In this document: positions 16,972 through 26,052 of the stretch, in pieces
Position numbering within the stretch: the stretch's first letter is position 1
Layout: each line of letters opens with the position of its first letter
Assembly: GCF_900117425.1 (NCBI RefSeq)
Contig: NZ_FPEH01000014.1
Span: 186,001-250,000 of the forward strand
From: Novosphingobium sp. NDB2Meth1
GTDB taxonomy: Bacteria > Pseudomonadota > Alphaproteobacteria > Sphingomonadales > Sphingomonadaceae
Reading direction: 5' to 3'
DNA length: 64,000 bases
Position numbers and translations under genes: made by a program
The notes under the pieces: generated by a model
Seen by the model: only the letters and a program-made list of their open reading frames with translations
Database searches by the model: none
Told to the model about the DNA's origin: nothing

Positions 16972-17026
16972 TATCTAAACACCTGTTCACATAATTCGGC
17001 GAGTTATGCAAACATGTGTTCAGATA
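16972..17026. promoter_or_regulatory. Two operator-like palindromes between dipeptidase and tetR
   Basis: Two 22-bp quasi-palindromes lie at 16972-16993 (half-sites TATCTAAACA / TGTTCACATA) and 17005-17026 (TATGCAAACA / TGTTCAGATA). Their centres are 33 bp apart, about three helical turns. In addition, TTATCTAAACACCTGTT (16971-16987) and the 17-mer at 17011-17027 are inverted copies with two mismatches. The second site covers the tetR start codon (17014). This is a typical TetR autoregulatory arrangement with co-control of the divergent dipeptidase. Confidence 0.65.
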
Positions 17027-17640
17027 AGGTGTCCGTCCGCGTCCCGGTCCGCCGCAACGGGATCGCCACGCGCGAGAGGATCATCGCGGCGGCGCGCGCC
17101 TTGATGGCGCGGTCCGATGTGCCGATGACCCTGCGCGGCATTGCCGCCGAGGCGGGGCTCTCACCGGCGGCGATCTACCAGTTCTTCGCCTCGCAAGAGG
17201 ATGTCGGCCGCGCGGTGGAAGTCGAAAGCGTGGCCGCGCTCGAAGCCTCGCTGGCGCCCGTGCTGATGGCGCAACTGGCGGCGGCCGATCCCGTGGTGTT
17301 TTTCGTACGCCTGCTCGCCGGGGTGATGACGCACCAGTCCGGGCATCCCGAAGCGCTGTGCATGGCCCGGCTCGATCCTGAGCCGGGCCCGCGCGGCGCA
17401 CTGGCCGAAGCGCTCCGCACGGCGCTCGCCCGGCAGGTCGGCGCCGCGTTCGCCCGCGCCTGGCCGGAGGTGCCCTCCGCGCGGCTTGAGCAGGTCCTCG
17501 TCATCGCGCAGAACGCAATGCTCGGCGCGCTGCGCGGCCTGCCTCCGCGCGGTGTGGAAGGCCGGGATGCCTTTCTGGCGGACGTGGCGCAGCTGGTCGG
17601 CAGATATGTCGGTGATGCCCTGGCACAGGCGCGGGCGTAA
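17014..17640 (+). CDS. TetR family transcriptional regulator
   Basis: 208 residues. An N-terminal helix-turn-helix (TRERIIAAARALM...MTLRGIAAEAGLSPAAIYQFFASQEDV) at about 20-68 is followed by an all-helical ligand and dimerisation domain with a WPEV...LEQVLVIAQNAMLGAL segment. It should repress from the twin palindromes at 16972-17026, one of which includes its own ATG. The natural target is likely itself and the dipeptidase gene. The ligand is unknown. There is no clear ribosome site before ATG 17014, consistent with a nearly leaderless message from an operator-overlapping promoter. Confidence 0.9.
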   Translation: MCSDKVSVRVPVRRNGIATRERIIAAARALMARSDVPMTLRGIAAEAGLSPAAIYQFFASQEDVGRAVEVESVAALEASLAPVLMAQLAAADPVVFFVRLLAGVMTHQSGHPEALCMARLDPEPGPRGALAEALRTALARQVGAAFARAWPEVPSARLEQVLVIAQNAMLGALRGLPPRGVEGRDAFLADVAQLVGRYVGDALAQARA

Positions 17641-17656
17641 CCCCGAAACATCGGGG
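17641..17656 (+). terminator. Small hairpin after tetR
   Basis: CCCCGA-AACA-TCGGGG forms a perfect 6-bp stem with a tetraloop immediately after the tetR stop codon, followed by TAAA. It is a weak terminator or mRNA-end structure between tetR and parC. Confidence 0.35.
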
Positions 17657-17701
17657 TAAACCCGGGCTCTCCCCGGTTCCCATGAGGCGGTCCTGCTTGC
17701 T

Positions 17702-20008
17702 ATGGCCGTGGCCACCATGACCAAAACCACCGAAGCCGAGCCCGATCCTTTCGACGCCATCGTCGATGCGCCCTTCGACGCCGCGCTGTCGGAGCGTTAT
17801 CTCGTCTATGCGCTGTCCACGATCACCGCGCGCTCGCTCCCCGATCTGCGCGACGGGCTGAAGCCGGTCCACCGCCGCCTGCTCTGGGCCATGCAGCAGC
17901 TGCGGCTCGATCCGACCGGCGCGTTCAAGAAGTCGGCGCGCGTGGTCGGCGACGTCATCGGCAAGTATCACCCGCACGGCGACGCCTCGGTCTATGATGC
18001 GATGGTCCGCCTCGCGCAGGATTTCGCGCTGCGCTATCCGCTGGTCGAGGGGCAGGGCAACTTCGGGAACATCGATGGCGATAACGCCGCAGCCTACCGC
18101 TACACCGAAGCGCGGCTGACGCGCACGGCGATGCGGCTGATGGCGGGGCTGGAAGAGGGCACCGTCACCTTCCACCCCACCTATAACGGCGAGGAGGAAG
18201 AGCCCGAGATCTTCCCCGGCCTGTTTCCCAATCTCCTCGCAAACGGCTCCAGCGGCATCGCGGTCGGCATGGCGACCAATATCCCGAGCCACAACGTGGC
18301 AGAGATCGTCGACGCCACGCTGCGGCTGATCGACAATCCGGCGGCAACGCATGACGAGCTGATGGAAGTCTTCCACGGCCCCGATTTTCCGACCGGCGGC
18401 CTGGTGGTCGACAGCCGCGCGGCGATCAGCGCGGCCTATGAAAGCGGCAAGGGCGCGATCCGCGTGCGCGGGCGGTTCTCCACCGGGCGGCTGGACGATG
18501 GGAACTGGGAAGAGACGGGCATCGAGAAGCTGGGCGGCGGGCAGTGGCAGCTCGTGCTCTCGGAGATTCCCTACCAGGTCCAGAAGGGCAAGCTGATCGA
18601 GCAGATCGCGGCACTCATCGCCGACAAGAAACTGCCGATCCTCGAGGATGTGCGCGACGAGAGCGATGCCCAGATCCGCATCGTGCTGGTGCCCAAGAGC
18701 CGCAATGTCGATCCCGAGCTTCTCAAGGAATCGCTGTTCCGGCTGACCGATCTCGAAGTGCGGTTCGGGCTCAATCTCAACGTGCTCGATGCGCGGCGGA
18801 CCCCCGGTGTGCTGGGGCTGAAGCTGCTGCTGCAGGAATGGGTGATCGCGCAGATCGACATCCTGCTGCGCCGCTCGCGCCACCGGCTGGAGAAGATCGC
18901 CAACCGGCTGGAGCTCTTGGACGGCTACATCATCGCCTACCTCAATCTCGACCGCGTGATCGAGATCATCCGCACCGAGGACGAGCCCAAGCCGGTGATG
19001 ATGGCCGAGTTCGGCCTGACCGACCGGCAGGCCGAGGCGATCCTCAACATGCGGCTGCGGTCCTTGCGCAAGCTCGAGGAAATGGAACTGCGCAAGGAGC
19101 GCGAGGGGCTGCTGGCCGAACAGGCCGAGCTGCAGGCGCTGCTCGATGATCCCAAGCTCCAGAAGAAGCGCCTCAAGGCCGATCTCAAGGCGCTACGCAA
19201 GGAGTATGCGGAGGATACCCCGCTCGGTCGCCGCCGCACCACGCTCGCCGAAGCCGCGCCGACGCGCGAATTCAGCATGGACGCGATGATCGAGAAGGAA
19301 CCGGTGACGGTGATCCTTTCGGCGCGCGGCTGGATCCGCGCCGCCAAGGGTCACCTCGCGCTCGATGCGGATTTCAAGTTCAAGGAAGGCGATGGCCCCG
19401 CCTTCGCGCTCCACTGCCAGACCACCGACAAGCTGCTGTTCGCGGTCGACAACGGGCGGTTCTACACCCTGGGCGCAGACAAGCTGCCCGGCGCGCGCGG
19501 CTTTGGCGAGCCGATCCGCACGATGGTCGATATCGATCCCGAGGCGCAGATCGTCGCCGTCATCGTCTACAAACCCAAGGGTCAGCTGCTGCTCGCAGCC
19601 AACAGCGGGCGCGGCTTTGCGGCGGAAATGGACGAGCTGCTGGCCGAAACCCGCAAGGGCCGCGGCGTCGTCACCACCAAGCCCGGCGTGAAGCTGGCCG
19701 TGGTGCGCGAAATCGCGGCAGAGCACGACCACGTCGCGGTGATCGGCGAGAACCGCAAGCTCGTCATCTTCCCGCTCAGCGAAGTGCCGGTGCTCGCCAA
19801 GGGGCAGGGCGTCACACTCCAGCGCTACAAGGATGGCGGCATGGCGGATGCGACCACGCTCACTTTTGCGGATGGTCTTTCGTGGGCGATGGGCGGAGAA
19901 AGCGGCCGGACCCGCACCGAGAAGGACCTTCTCCCCTGGAAGGTTGCGCGCGGCGCGGCCGGGCGCATGCCGCCCACCGGCTTTCCCAAGGAGAACCCTT
20001 TCGCATGA
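17702..20008 (+). CDS. parC: DNA topoisomerase IV subunit A (ParC)
   Basis: 768 residues, the usual ParC length. The breakage-reunion domain contains KPVHRRLLWAM, the quinolone region KYHPHGDASVYDAM and catalytic Tyr134 in AYRYTEARL. A coiled-coil region (about 430-500) and the beta-pinwheel (ILSARGWIRAAKGH, GRGFAAEMDELL) follow. It decatenates daughter chromosomes together with ParE, which is not in the window. At the E. coli ParC Ser80 and Glu84 positions it has Ala95 and Asp99. No ribosome site is obvious for ATG 17702; ATG 17717 is an alternative. The stop overlaps the next gene's start. Confidence 0.95.
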   Translation: MAVATMTKTTEAEPDPFDAIVDAPFDAALSERYLVYALSTITARSLPDLRDGLKPVHRRLLWAMQQLRLDPTGAFKKSARVVGDVIGKYHPHGDASVYDAMVRLAQDFALRYPLVEGQGNFGNIDGDNAAAYRYTEARLTRTAMRLMAGLEEGTVTFHPTYNGEEEEPEIFPGLFPNLLANGSSGIAVGMATNIPSHNVAEIVDATLRLIDNPAATHDELMEVFHGPDFPTGGLVVDSRAAISAAYESGKGAIRVRGRFSTGRLDDGNWEETGIEKLGGGQWQLVLSEIPYQVQKGKLIEQIAALIADKKLPILEDVRDESDAQIRIVLVPKSRNVDPELLKESLFRLTDLEVRFGLNLNVLDARRTPGVLGLKLLLQEWVIAQIDILLRRSRHRLEKIANRLELLDGYIIAYLNLDRVIEIIRTEDEPKPVMMAEFGLTDRQAEAILNMRLRSLRKLEEMELRKEREGLLAEQAELQALLDDPKLQKKRLKADLKALRKEYAEDTPLGRRRTTLAEAAPTREFSMDAMIEKEPVTVILSARGWIRAAKGHLALDADFKFKEGDGPAFALHCQTTDKLLFAVDNGRFYTLGADKLPGARGFGEPIRTMVDIDPEAQIVAVIVYKPKGQLLLAANSGRGFAAEMDELLAETRKGRGVVTTKPGVKLAVVREIAAEHDHVAVIGENRKLVIFPLSEVPVLAKGQGVTLQRYKDGGMADATTLTFADGLSWAMGGESGRTRTEKDLLPWKVARGAAGRMPPTGFPKENPFA

Positions 20009-20772
20009 GTGGTAACAGGTTGGCAGGACGCATCGCGCTGATCACCGGCGCTTCCTCGGGGCTCGGCGAGCATTTCGCCCGGCTCTATGCGGGCGAGGGC
20101 GCTGCGGTCGTGATCGGCGCGCGCCGCGTGGACCGGGTTCAGGCGCTGGCGGATTCCATCAACGCAGCCGGCGGCAAGGCCTTGGCTGTCGCGATGGATG
20201 TGACCGACGAAGCCTCGATCATCGCCGCCTTCGATGCGGCAGAGGCTGCCATCGGCGTGCCGGACGTCGTGGTCGCCAATGCGGGCATCGTGGTGCCGGG
20301 CCGTGCGGTCGATGTTGCGGCGGAAGGCATCCGATCGGTCGTCGATACCAACTTCACCGGCGTCTACCTCACCGCCCGCGAAGGCGCGCGGCGGATGATC
20401 AAGGCGGGCTCCAAGCAGAGCGAGAAGGGCCGCGTCATCCTGATCGGCTCGATCACCTCGCACATGACCGCGCAGGGAGATGCCGCCTATGCCGCCACCA
20501 AGCTCGCCGTGCAGCACCTCGGCCGCCAGTTTGCGCAGGAATGGGTGCGGCTGGGGATCAGCGTCAACACGATCCAGCCCGGCTACATCAGCACCGAAAT
20601 CGCGGGCGACTGGTTCGACACCGAAGGCGGCAAGGCCCAGATCGCCAGCTGGCCCCGCCGCCGCCTGACCGATGTGACCGCGCTCGACGAGCCGATGATC
20701 TTCTTCGCCAGCGACGCCTCGCGCCAGATCACCGGCGCGCATATCACGGTGGACGACGGGCAGAGCTTGTAA
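20005..20772 (+). CDS. SDR-family oxidoreductase
   Basis: 255 residues. TGASSGLGEHFARLYAGEG, ANAGIV, IGSITS and YAATKLAVQHL give the nucleotide loop and the Ser-Tyr-Lys triad. GARRVDR after beta-2 suggests NADP(H) or mixed use. The C-terminus ITGAHITVDDGQSL is standard. The ATG at 20005 lies inside the parC end (ATGA) and has AAGGAG at 19988-19993, so it is co-translated with parC despite no functional link. It faces dsbD across a long palindrome. Confidence 0.9.
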   Translation: MSGNRLAGRIALITGASSGLGEHFARLYAGEGAAVVIGARRVDRVQALADSINAAGGKALAVAMDVTDEASIIAAFDAAEAAIGVPDVVVANAGIVVPGRAVDVAAEGIRSVVDTNFTGVYLTAREGARRMIKAGSKQSEKGRVILIGSITSHMTAQGDAAYAATKLAVQHLGRQFAQEWVRLGISVNTIQPGYISTEIAGDWFDTEGGKAQIASWPRRRLTDVTALDEPMIFFASDASRQITGAHITVDDGQSL

Positions 20773-20790
20773 GATCCCCCTTATAACCAC

Positions 20791-20880
20791 CCCAACACCG
20801 CTCACCCTGAGCCTGTCGAAGGGTGCTGGCACGACCGTCGCGGCAGATGCTTCGACAAGCTCAGCATGAGCGGTTGGGGG
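20791..20880. repeat. REP-like imperfect palindrome between convergent genes
   Basis: The arm at 20797-20821 and the arm at 20850-20874 are 25-nt inverted copies with three mismatches (core CTGAGC(C/T)TGTCGAAG). A one-arm copy occurs at 54906-54930. This sequence style is a dispersed palindromic element of sphingomonad genomes. Between convergent genes it probably also acts as a bidirectional terminator. Confidence 0.65.
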
Positions 20881-20891
20881 CGATGGAGAAA

Positions 20892-22964
20892 CTAGCCCCC
20901 CGGCAGCCCGGCCATGAAATCCGCGCTCAGCACCTGCGGCAGCTTCTGCGGCTCGGCAGCCTTGGCCGGATACCACAGGTATAGCGGCACGCCTGCCGCG
21001 CCCTGCGCCGCAAGGAAGCTCGTGATCTTGGGATCGCGCCGCGTCCAGTCGCCCACCAGCACCACCACGCCTGCCTTCTTGAAAGCATCGCGGGTCGTCT
21101 CGCGCTCGATGGCGGCGGCTTCGTTGACCTTGCAGGACAAGCACCAGTCGGCGGTGAAATAGGCAAACACCGGCTTGCCCTGCGCCCGCGCCTCGGCCAG
21201 CGCGGCCTCGCTGAAAGGCTTGGCATCGAGCAGGCCCGCCTCGACCGTGCCGGGGCCAGCGGCGGCGAGCCTCGGCGTGACGGCGAGTGCCAGCACTGCC
21301 AGCACGATCCCGCCGGGAAGCGCAAACTTTGCCGTTGAAAGCCCCCGCCGCTGCGTCCGCCCGATCATCACCAGCAGCGCGACAACCAGAACGCCAAGCG
21401 CAATTGCTCCAGCCGCATAGACCGGGCCGCCGAGCCGCCATGCCAGCCAGCACAGCGCCAGCACCGTCAGCCCCATCGGCACGGCCATCGCGCGGCGGAA
21501 GCGCTCCATCCATGCGCCGGGCTTCGGCAGCAGACGGCGCAGCGCGGGCACGAAGCCCAGCAGCAGGAACGGCAGCGCGAGGCCGAAGCCCAATGCGGCG
21601 AACACCGCCATCGCCGCCCACGCCGGCAGGATCAGCGCCGCGCCCACCGCTGCCGCCATGAACGGCCCGGTGCAGGGCGTCGCCACAAAGGCCGCCAGCA
21701 GTCCGGTGCCGAACGCGCCCAGCCAGCCGCCTTTCGCCGTACCTGAACCGCTTTCGAGCGAGAGTCCCGGCAGCTCGTAAAGCCCCGCAAAGTTCGCCGT
21801 GATCGCCACCGCCAGCAGCAGCAGCAGCGCCACCACGCCGGGATCCTGCAACTGGAACGCCCAGCCCACTTGCGTACCCGCCGCCCGCAGCGCCAGCATC
21901 GCCGCGCCGAGGCCCATGCACGCCAGCATAACGCCCGCAGTATAGGCCACGCCCTCGACATGCGCATTGTGGCTGCCTGCGCGCGCCAGCGCGAGTGCCT
22001 TCAGGCTGAGGATCGGGAACACGCAGGGCATCACATTGAGGATCAACCCGCCGACCAGTGCGCCGAGGATCGCGAGAATCAGCGTAGTCGCCGAAAACGG
22101 CGCAGGCGCGCTCCCCTTGCCGATCGGCGAACCACCCGTCGGCACCGCACCCGGCGTCGCAGTGAAGGCAATACCCCCCAGCGACTCACCCTTCGCACTC
22201 ATGCCCAGCGAGAGCACACCATTGATCGACTGCGGGGCTTCCGGCGACGGGAAGCCGGCCCGGGCCAGTTCGATCACCAGCGTATCGCCCACCCGGCTGA
22301 ACCCCTGCGGTTTGGCGTAGTCCGCGATGCCCTCGCCCGCGATGAAGAAGTGCGGATCGCCAATCGCCGCGCCCGCCGGGAAGGGCACCGCAATGCGCCA
22401 GCCTGAGGCGGAAGCGGCGAACGTTCCTTGCCGATCAAGTGGCGCAGGCAGCGCGGCGCGCCAGCCATCGAAACGCGCGTCCGCCGGGCCTTTGCCCACC
22501 GTCACCGTTCCTTGCAGCGTGGCGCTTTCGGGCACGCAGATCGCCTCGGTGCAGGCAAGCCAGTTGGCCTTGGCGCTGACGGGAAGGGTGGTGCCCGGCT
22601 CTGCATCCTTGGGCACAGTAAACGGCACGAGCACCGCATAGTCATGCTCGTAGACATGGTTCATCAGGCCCTGCACCAGCAGAGTCTGCGGCACCGGGAA
22701 CTCGAGCGGCCCGGTGCCCGCGCCCACAGGCAGCGTCCATTCGAGTGTGACCGGCAAGCCCGCATCACCCGGATTGGACCAATAGCCGTGCCAGCCCTTG
22801 TCCGGCTGCATCAGCACCGCAAGGCTGATCGTCTCGCCGGGCTTCGCGGGGCGTTCGGCCAGCAGCGAGGCGCGGATATGCGGCCCCTGCGCCCACGCGG
22901 TGGAGCCGGTGAGTGCCAGCAAGCAAGCCGCCAGCAGGACAAGGAGATTACGCAGAAATGCCAT
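20892..22964 (-). CDS. Thiol:disulfide interchange protein, DsbD/ScsB family
   Basis: 690 residues. Signal peptide (CLLALTGSTAWAQ), a periplasmic N-domain of ScsB type (about 28-270, with GWHGYWSNPGDAG and CTEAICVP), a membrane domain of eight helices with the redox pair NVMPCVFP and ATPCTGPF, then a C-terminal thioredoxin-like domain with WCLSC. It carries electrons from cytoplasmic thioredoxin to periplasmic thiol partners (c-type cytochrome maturation, disulfide isomerases, metal stress). The N-domain favours ScsB over classical DsbD. Divergent from the phosphatase gene. Confidence 0.88.
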   Translation of the reverse strand: MAFLRNLLVLLAACLLALTGSTAWAQGPHIRASLLAERPAKPGETISLAVLMQPDKGWHGYWSNPGDAGLPVTLEWTLPVGAGTGPLEFPVPQTLLVQGLMNHVYEHDYAVLVPFTVPKDAEPGTTLPVSAKANWLACTEAICVPESATLQGTVTVGKGPADARFDGWRAALPAPLDRQGTFAASASGWRIAVPFPAGAAIGDPHFFIAGEGIADYAKPQGFSRVGDTLVIELARAGFPSPEAPQSINGVLSLGMSAKGESLGGIAFTATPGAVPTGGSPIGKGSAPAPFSATTLILAILGALVGGLILNVMPCVFPILSLKALALARAGSHNAHVEGVAYTAGVMLACMGLGAAMLALRAAGTQVGWAFQLQDPGVVALLLLLAVAITANFAGLYELPGLSLESGSGTAKGGWLGAFGTGLLAAFVATPCTGPFMAAAVGAALILPAWAAMAVFAALGFGLALPFLLLGFVPALRRLLPKPGAWMERFRRAMAVPMGLTVLALCWLAWRLGGPVYAAGAIALGVLVVALLVMIGRTQRRGLSTAKFALPGGIVLAVLALAVTPRLAAAGPGTVEAGLLDAKPFSEAALAEARAQGKPVFAYFTADWCLSCKVNEAAAIERETTRDAFKKAGVVVLVGDWTRRDPKITSFLAAQGAAGVPLYLWYPAKAAEPQKLPQVLSADFMAGLPGG

Positions 22965-22994
22965 ATGCCCTGTCTATCCCACCGGAGACGCTTT

Positions 22995-23034
22995 GGCCAC
23001 CTGCCCGCCCGCATGCCTCTGCGGGCAGGCGGCC
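22995..23034. other. Strong hairpin in divergent region before alkaline phosphatase
   Basis: GGCC-A-CCTGCCCGC (22995-23008) pairs with GCGGGCAGG-C-GGCC (23021-23034), a 13-bp stem with one mismatch and a 12-nt loop. It lies between divergent dsbD/scsB and phosphatase genes, about 100 nt before the phosphatase ATG. It could be an mRNA leader structure or repeat; function unknown. Confidence 0.4.
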
Positions 23035-23137
23035 ATCCAAGGCCTCTTGCGCGCGCTTGCTGCCGGGGCCATCACGCAGCGGCCGAGCGCGATGGAGGCG
23101 ACTCCGGTTCGGCCAAGTACCGAGGAAGGTTACCAAT

Positions 23138-24832
23138 ATGGCGCTTCGCACGTTCCGGTCCGTCACTCTGGGAGCGGCCGCGCTCGCTGCCGCATTGGTC
23201 TTGCCACAGGCGGGATCGGCCCGCCCTGCCGCCAAGCCCGCACCGGCGCCCGCCGTTCAACCTGCCGCCAGTGCGCCCAAGCTGATCGTCGCAATTTCCA
23301 TCGACCAGTTCTCCGCCGATCTCTTCGCGCAGTACCGCTCGCACTTCACCGGCGGCCTTGCCCGCCTCACCACCGGCGCGGTGTTCCCGGCGGGCTACCA
23401 GAGCCACGCCGCGACCGAGACCTGCCCCGGCCACTCGACGATCCTCACCGGCGTACGCCCCGCGCGCAGCGGGATCATCGCCAACACCTGGATCGACCAG
23501 TCCGTCGCCCGCGCCAAGAAGACAGTCTATTGCGCGGAGGACGAGGGCCGTGCGGCGGCAGACCCCAAAGACTATGTCGCCTCGGTCGGCCATCTCCTCG
23601 TCCCCACGTTGGGTGAGCGGGTCAAGGCGCTCTGGCCCACCAGCCGCAACGTCGCCGTCTCGGGCAAGGACCGCGCCGCGCTGATGATGGGCGGGCACGT
23701 GATCGACAGCGTCTACTGGTGGAAGGGCGCGGGCTTCACCTCGCTCGATGGCCGGCCGCTGACGCCCGCTGCGGTCAATGAAAACAAGGCGCTGGCCGAT
23801 GTGCTGGCCCAAGGCGCGCCGGAACTCCCGCTGCCCGACTGGTGCAGCGCCAAGTCCCGCGCGGTGACCGCCGGAACCATGACGGTCGGCACTGGCCGCT
23901 TCGCGCTGGCGCCGGGCGACAAGAATGCTTTCCGCGCCTCGCCCCGGCTTGACCGCGCGACTGTCGATCTTGCCACCGAGCTCGTAGACGAGAACAAGCT
24001 CGGCAAGGGGCCGACTCCCGACGTTCTGTCGATCAGCCTTTCGGTCACCGATTATGTCGGCCACGCCTATGGCACCGAAGGCAGCGAGATGTGCATCCAG
24101 CTGCAGCAGCTCGATCTCGCGCTGGGCGATTTCTTCATTGCGCTCGATCAGCGCGGCATCGATTATGCGGTGGTGCTGACCGCCGACCACGGCGGGTTCG
24201 ACTTGCCCGAACGTCTTGGAGAACAGGCGCTCCCCGCCTCGCATCGCGTGTCCAAGTCGCTCCTCCCCGAAGCGCTCAGCGCAGCCGTGGCGGCAAAGAC
24301 GGGCCTCGATGCCAAGGGCCTTGTCCTCTCCGATGGAGCTTCCGGCGATCTCTGGCTGCGCCGCGATCTTGCTCCGGCAGACAAGGCCCGCGCGCTGGAA
24401 GCGCTGAAGGCCGAACTCCTCGCCAATCCGGACGTCGCCGCCACCTTCACCGCCGAGGAGATCGCCGCCTCGCCCGCGCCCAGCGGCTCGCCGGAAACAT
24501 GGCCGCTGATCGCGCGCGCCAAGGCCTCGTTCTACAAGCCGCTTTCGGGCGATGTCGTGCTGATGCTGAAGCGCGGTGTGGTGCCGATCCCGACCCCGGG
24601 CCCCGGCTATGTCGCCACCCACGGCTCGCCTTGGGACTACGACCGCCGCGTCCCGATCCTGTTCTGGCGCAAGGGCATGACCGGGTTCGAGCAGCCGAGC
24701 CCCGTCGAAACGGTGGACATCGCCCCCACGCTTGCGGCACTGATCGGTCTCCCCGTGCCCGCAGGGGCATTTGACGGGCGCTGCCTCGATCTCGATGCAG
24801 GCACGGGCGATACCTGCGGAGCAAAGCCTTGA
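23138..24832 (+). CDS. Alkaline phosphatase family protein (PhoK/SPAP-like)
   Basis: 564 residues with signal peptide (LGAAALAAALVLPQAGSA). ISIDQFSADLF holds the first metal Asp, ATETCPGHSTILTG the nucleophilic Thr typical of Sphingomonas PhoK-type monoesterases, VTDYVGHAYG and LTADHGGFDLPE further metal ligands, and ATHGSPWDYDRRVPILFW the last His. It would hydrolyse phosphate monoesters in the periplasm or outside. The start at 23138 has GAGGAAGG upstream. Its TGA overlaps the TTG start of the hydroxylase gene. Confidence 0.9.
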   Translation: MALRTFRSVTLGAAALAAALVLPQAGSARPAAKPAPAPAVQPAASAPKLIVAISIDQFSADLFAQYRSHFTGGLARLTTGAVFPAGYQSHAATETCPGHSTILTGVRPARSGIIANTWIDQSVARAKKTVYCAEDEGRAAADPKDYVASVGHLLVPTLGERVKALWPTSRNVAVSGKDRAALMMGGHVIDSVYWWKGAGFTSLDGRPLTPAAVNENKALADVLAQGAPELPLPDWCSAKSRAVTAGTMTVGTGRFALAPGDKNAFRASPRLDRATVDLATELVDENKLGKGPTPDVLSISLSVTDYVGHAYGTEGSEMCIQLQQLDLALGDFFIALDQRGIDYAVVLTADHGGFDLPERLGEQALPASHRVSKSLLPEALSAAVAAKTGLDAKGLVLSDGASGDLWLRRDLAPADKARALEALKAELLANPDVAATFTAEEIAASPAPSGSPETWPLIARAKASFYKPLSGDVVLMLKRGVVPIPTPGPGYVATHGSPWDYDRRVPILFWRKGMTGFEQPSPVETVDIAPTLAALIGLPVPAGAFDGRCLDLDAGTGDTCGAKP

Positions 24833-26052
24833 GCGAAGACCTGACCTCGGACATCGTGATCATCGGCGGCGGGCTGGTGGGCATGACGCTCGCCATCGGC
24901 CTCGCCAAGGCCGGCATCCCCAGCGTGGTGATCGACAGCTCTGACCCGTCCGCGCAGACGGCCGATGGCTTCGACGGCCGCGCCTCGGCGATTTCGACCG
25001 CGAGCTGGAATCTCTACAGTCATCTCGGCCTTGCCGATGCGCTCGAACCGCTGGGCTGCCCGATCGACTCGATCGCGGTGACCGACGGAATGAAGCCCGG
25101 CCGCATCGATTTCCAGCCGGAACCGGGCGACGGCTCCCTGGGCCGCATGTTTGCCAACCGCGATCTGCGCATCGCGATGTATGACGCGGCGGCCAAGGAG
25201 GACCTCATCACCTTCCTCCCCAATGCCCGCGTGGCGGAGCGCGAGCGGGATGCGCATGGCGTCAGCGTCACACTGGCCGATGGCCGCGTGATCAAGGGCC
25301 GCCTCATGGTCGGCGCCGAGGGCCGCGCCTCGCCGACGCGTGACGAGGCGGGCTTCACCCCTGCGCGCTGGAGCTATGGCCACCGCGCGATGATCGTGGG
25401 CCTCGCGCATTCGAAGCCGCATAACAACGTCGCGTGGGAAATCTTCTACCCCGCCGGCCCCTTCGCGCTGCTGCCGCTGCTCGATGATGCGGACGGCAAC
25501 CACCGCTCGGCGCTGGTGTGGACGGTCAGCGAGAAGGATGCCCCCGGCGCGATGGCGCTGCCCGACGGCGCCTTCCGCAGCGCGGTGCAGGAGCGGATGG
25601 GCGATGTACTCGGCACTGTCCGCCTGATGGGGCCACGTTCGTCCTGGCCCCTGAACTTCCATCACACCGCGAAGATGGTTTCGGACCGGCTCGCGCTGGT
25701 GGGCGATGCCGCGCACGGCATGCATCCGATTGCCGGACAGGGCCTCAATCTGGGCCTGCGTGATGTCGCGGCGCTCGTCGAAGTGCTGACCGAGGGCATG
25801 CGTCTCGGCCTTGATCCGGGCGATGCGCAAGTCCTCGCGCGCTACGAGCGCTGGCGCGCTACCGATACTTTCATGGTCTCGGCGGCGACCGACGTGCTCA
25901 CGCGGCTGTTCGGCGTGCCGGGGCGCATTCCCTCGGCGATCCGGCGGCTAGGCATGGCGGGCGTGCAGCGCCTGCCCGCGCTCAAACGCTTCTTCATGGA
26001 CGAAGCGCGCGGCATGAGCGGAACCCTGCCCAGCCTGCTGCAGCCGGCCTAG
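24829..26052 (+). CDS. FAD-dependent ubiquinone-biosynthesis hydroxylase (UbiH/UbiF/COQ6 family)
   Basis: 407 residues starting at TTG 24829, overlapping the phosphatase stop. IVIIGGGLVGMTLAIGLAKAG binds FAD ADP, a GxGxxG-type fold follows, and LVGDAAHGMHPIAGQGLNLGLRD is the signature DG/GD motif of aromatic hydroxylases. ALVWTVSE and the C-terminal helix fit UbiH/VisC-family monooxygenases that hydroxylate the ubiquinone ring. Which ring position is modified cannot be told. The stop shares a CTAG with the convergent mitofilin-like gene. Confidence 0.88.
   Translation: MSEDLTSDIVIIGGGLVGMTLAIGLAKAGIPSVVIDSSDPSAQTADGFDGRASAISTASWNLYSHLGLADALEPLGCPIDSIAVTDGMKPGRIDFQPEPGDGSLGRMFANRDLRIAMYDAAAKEDLITFLPNARVAERERDAHGVSVTLADGRVIKGRLMVGAEGRASPTRDEAGFTPARWSYGHRAMIVGLAHSKPHNNVAWEIFYPAGPFALLPLLDDADGNHRSALVWTVSEKDAPGAMALPDGAFRSAVQERMGDVLGTVRLMGPRSSWPLNFHHTAKMVSDRLALVGDAAHGMHPIAGQGLNLGLRDVAALVEVLTEGMRLGLDPGDAQVLARYERWRATDTFMVSAATDVLTRLFGVPGRIPSAIRRLGMAGVQRLPALKRFFMDEARGMSGTLPSLLQPA

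Noticed and set aside
19825..21921. Long minus-strand frame spanning parC end, SDR and dsbD
   Set aside because: It runs across three real genes and a repeat; composition matches a shadow frame.
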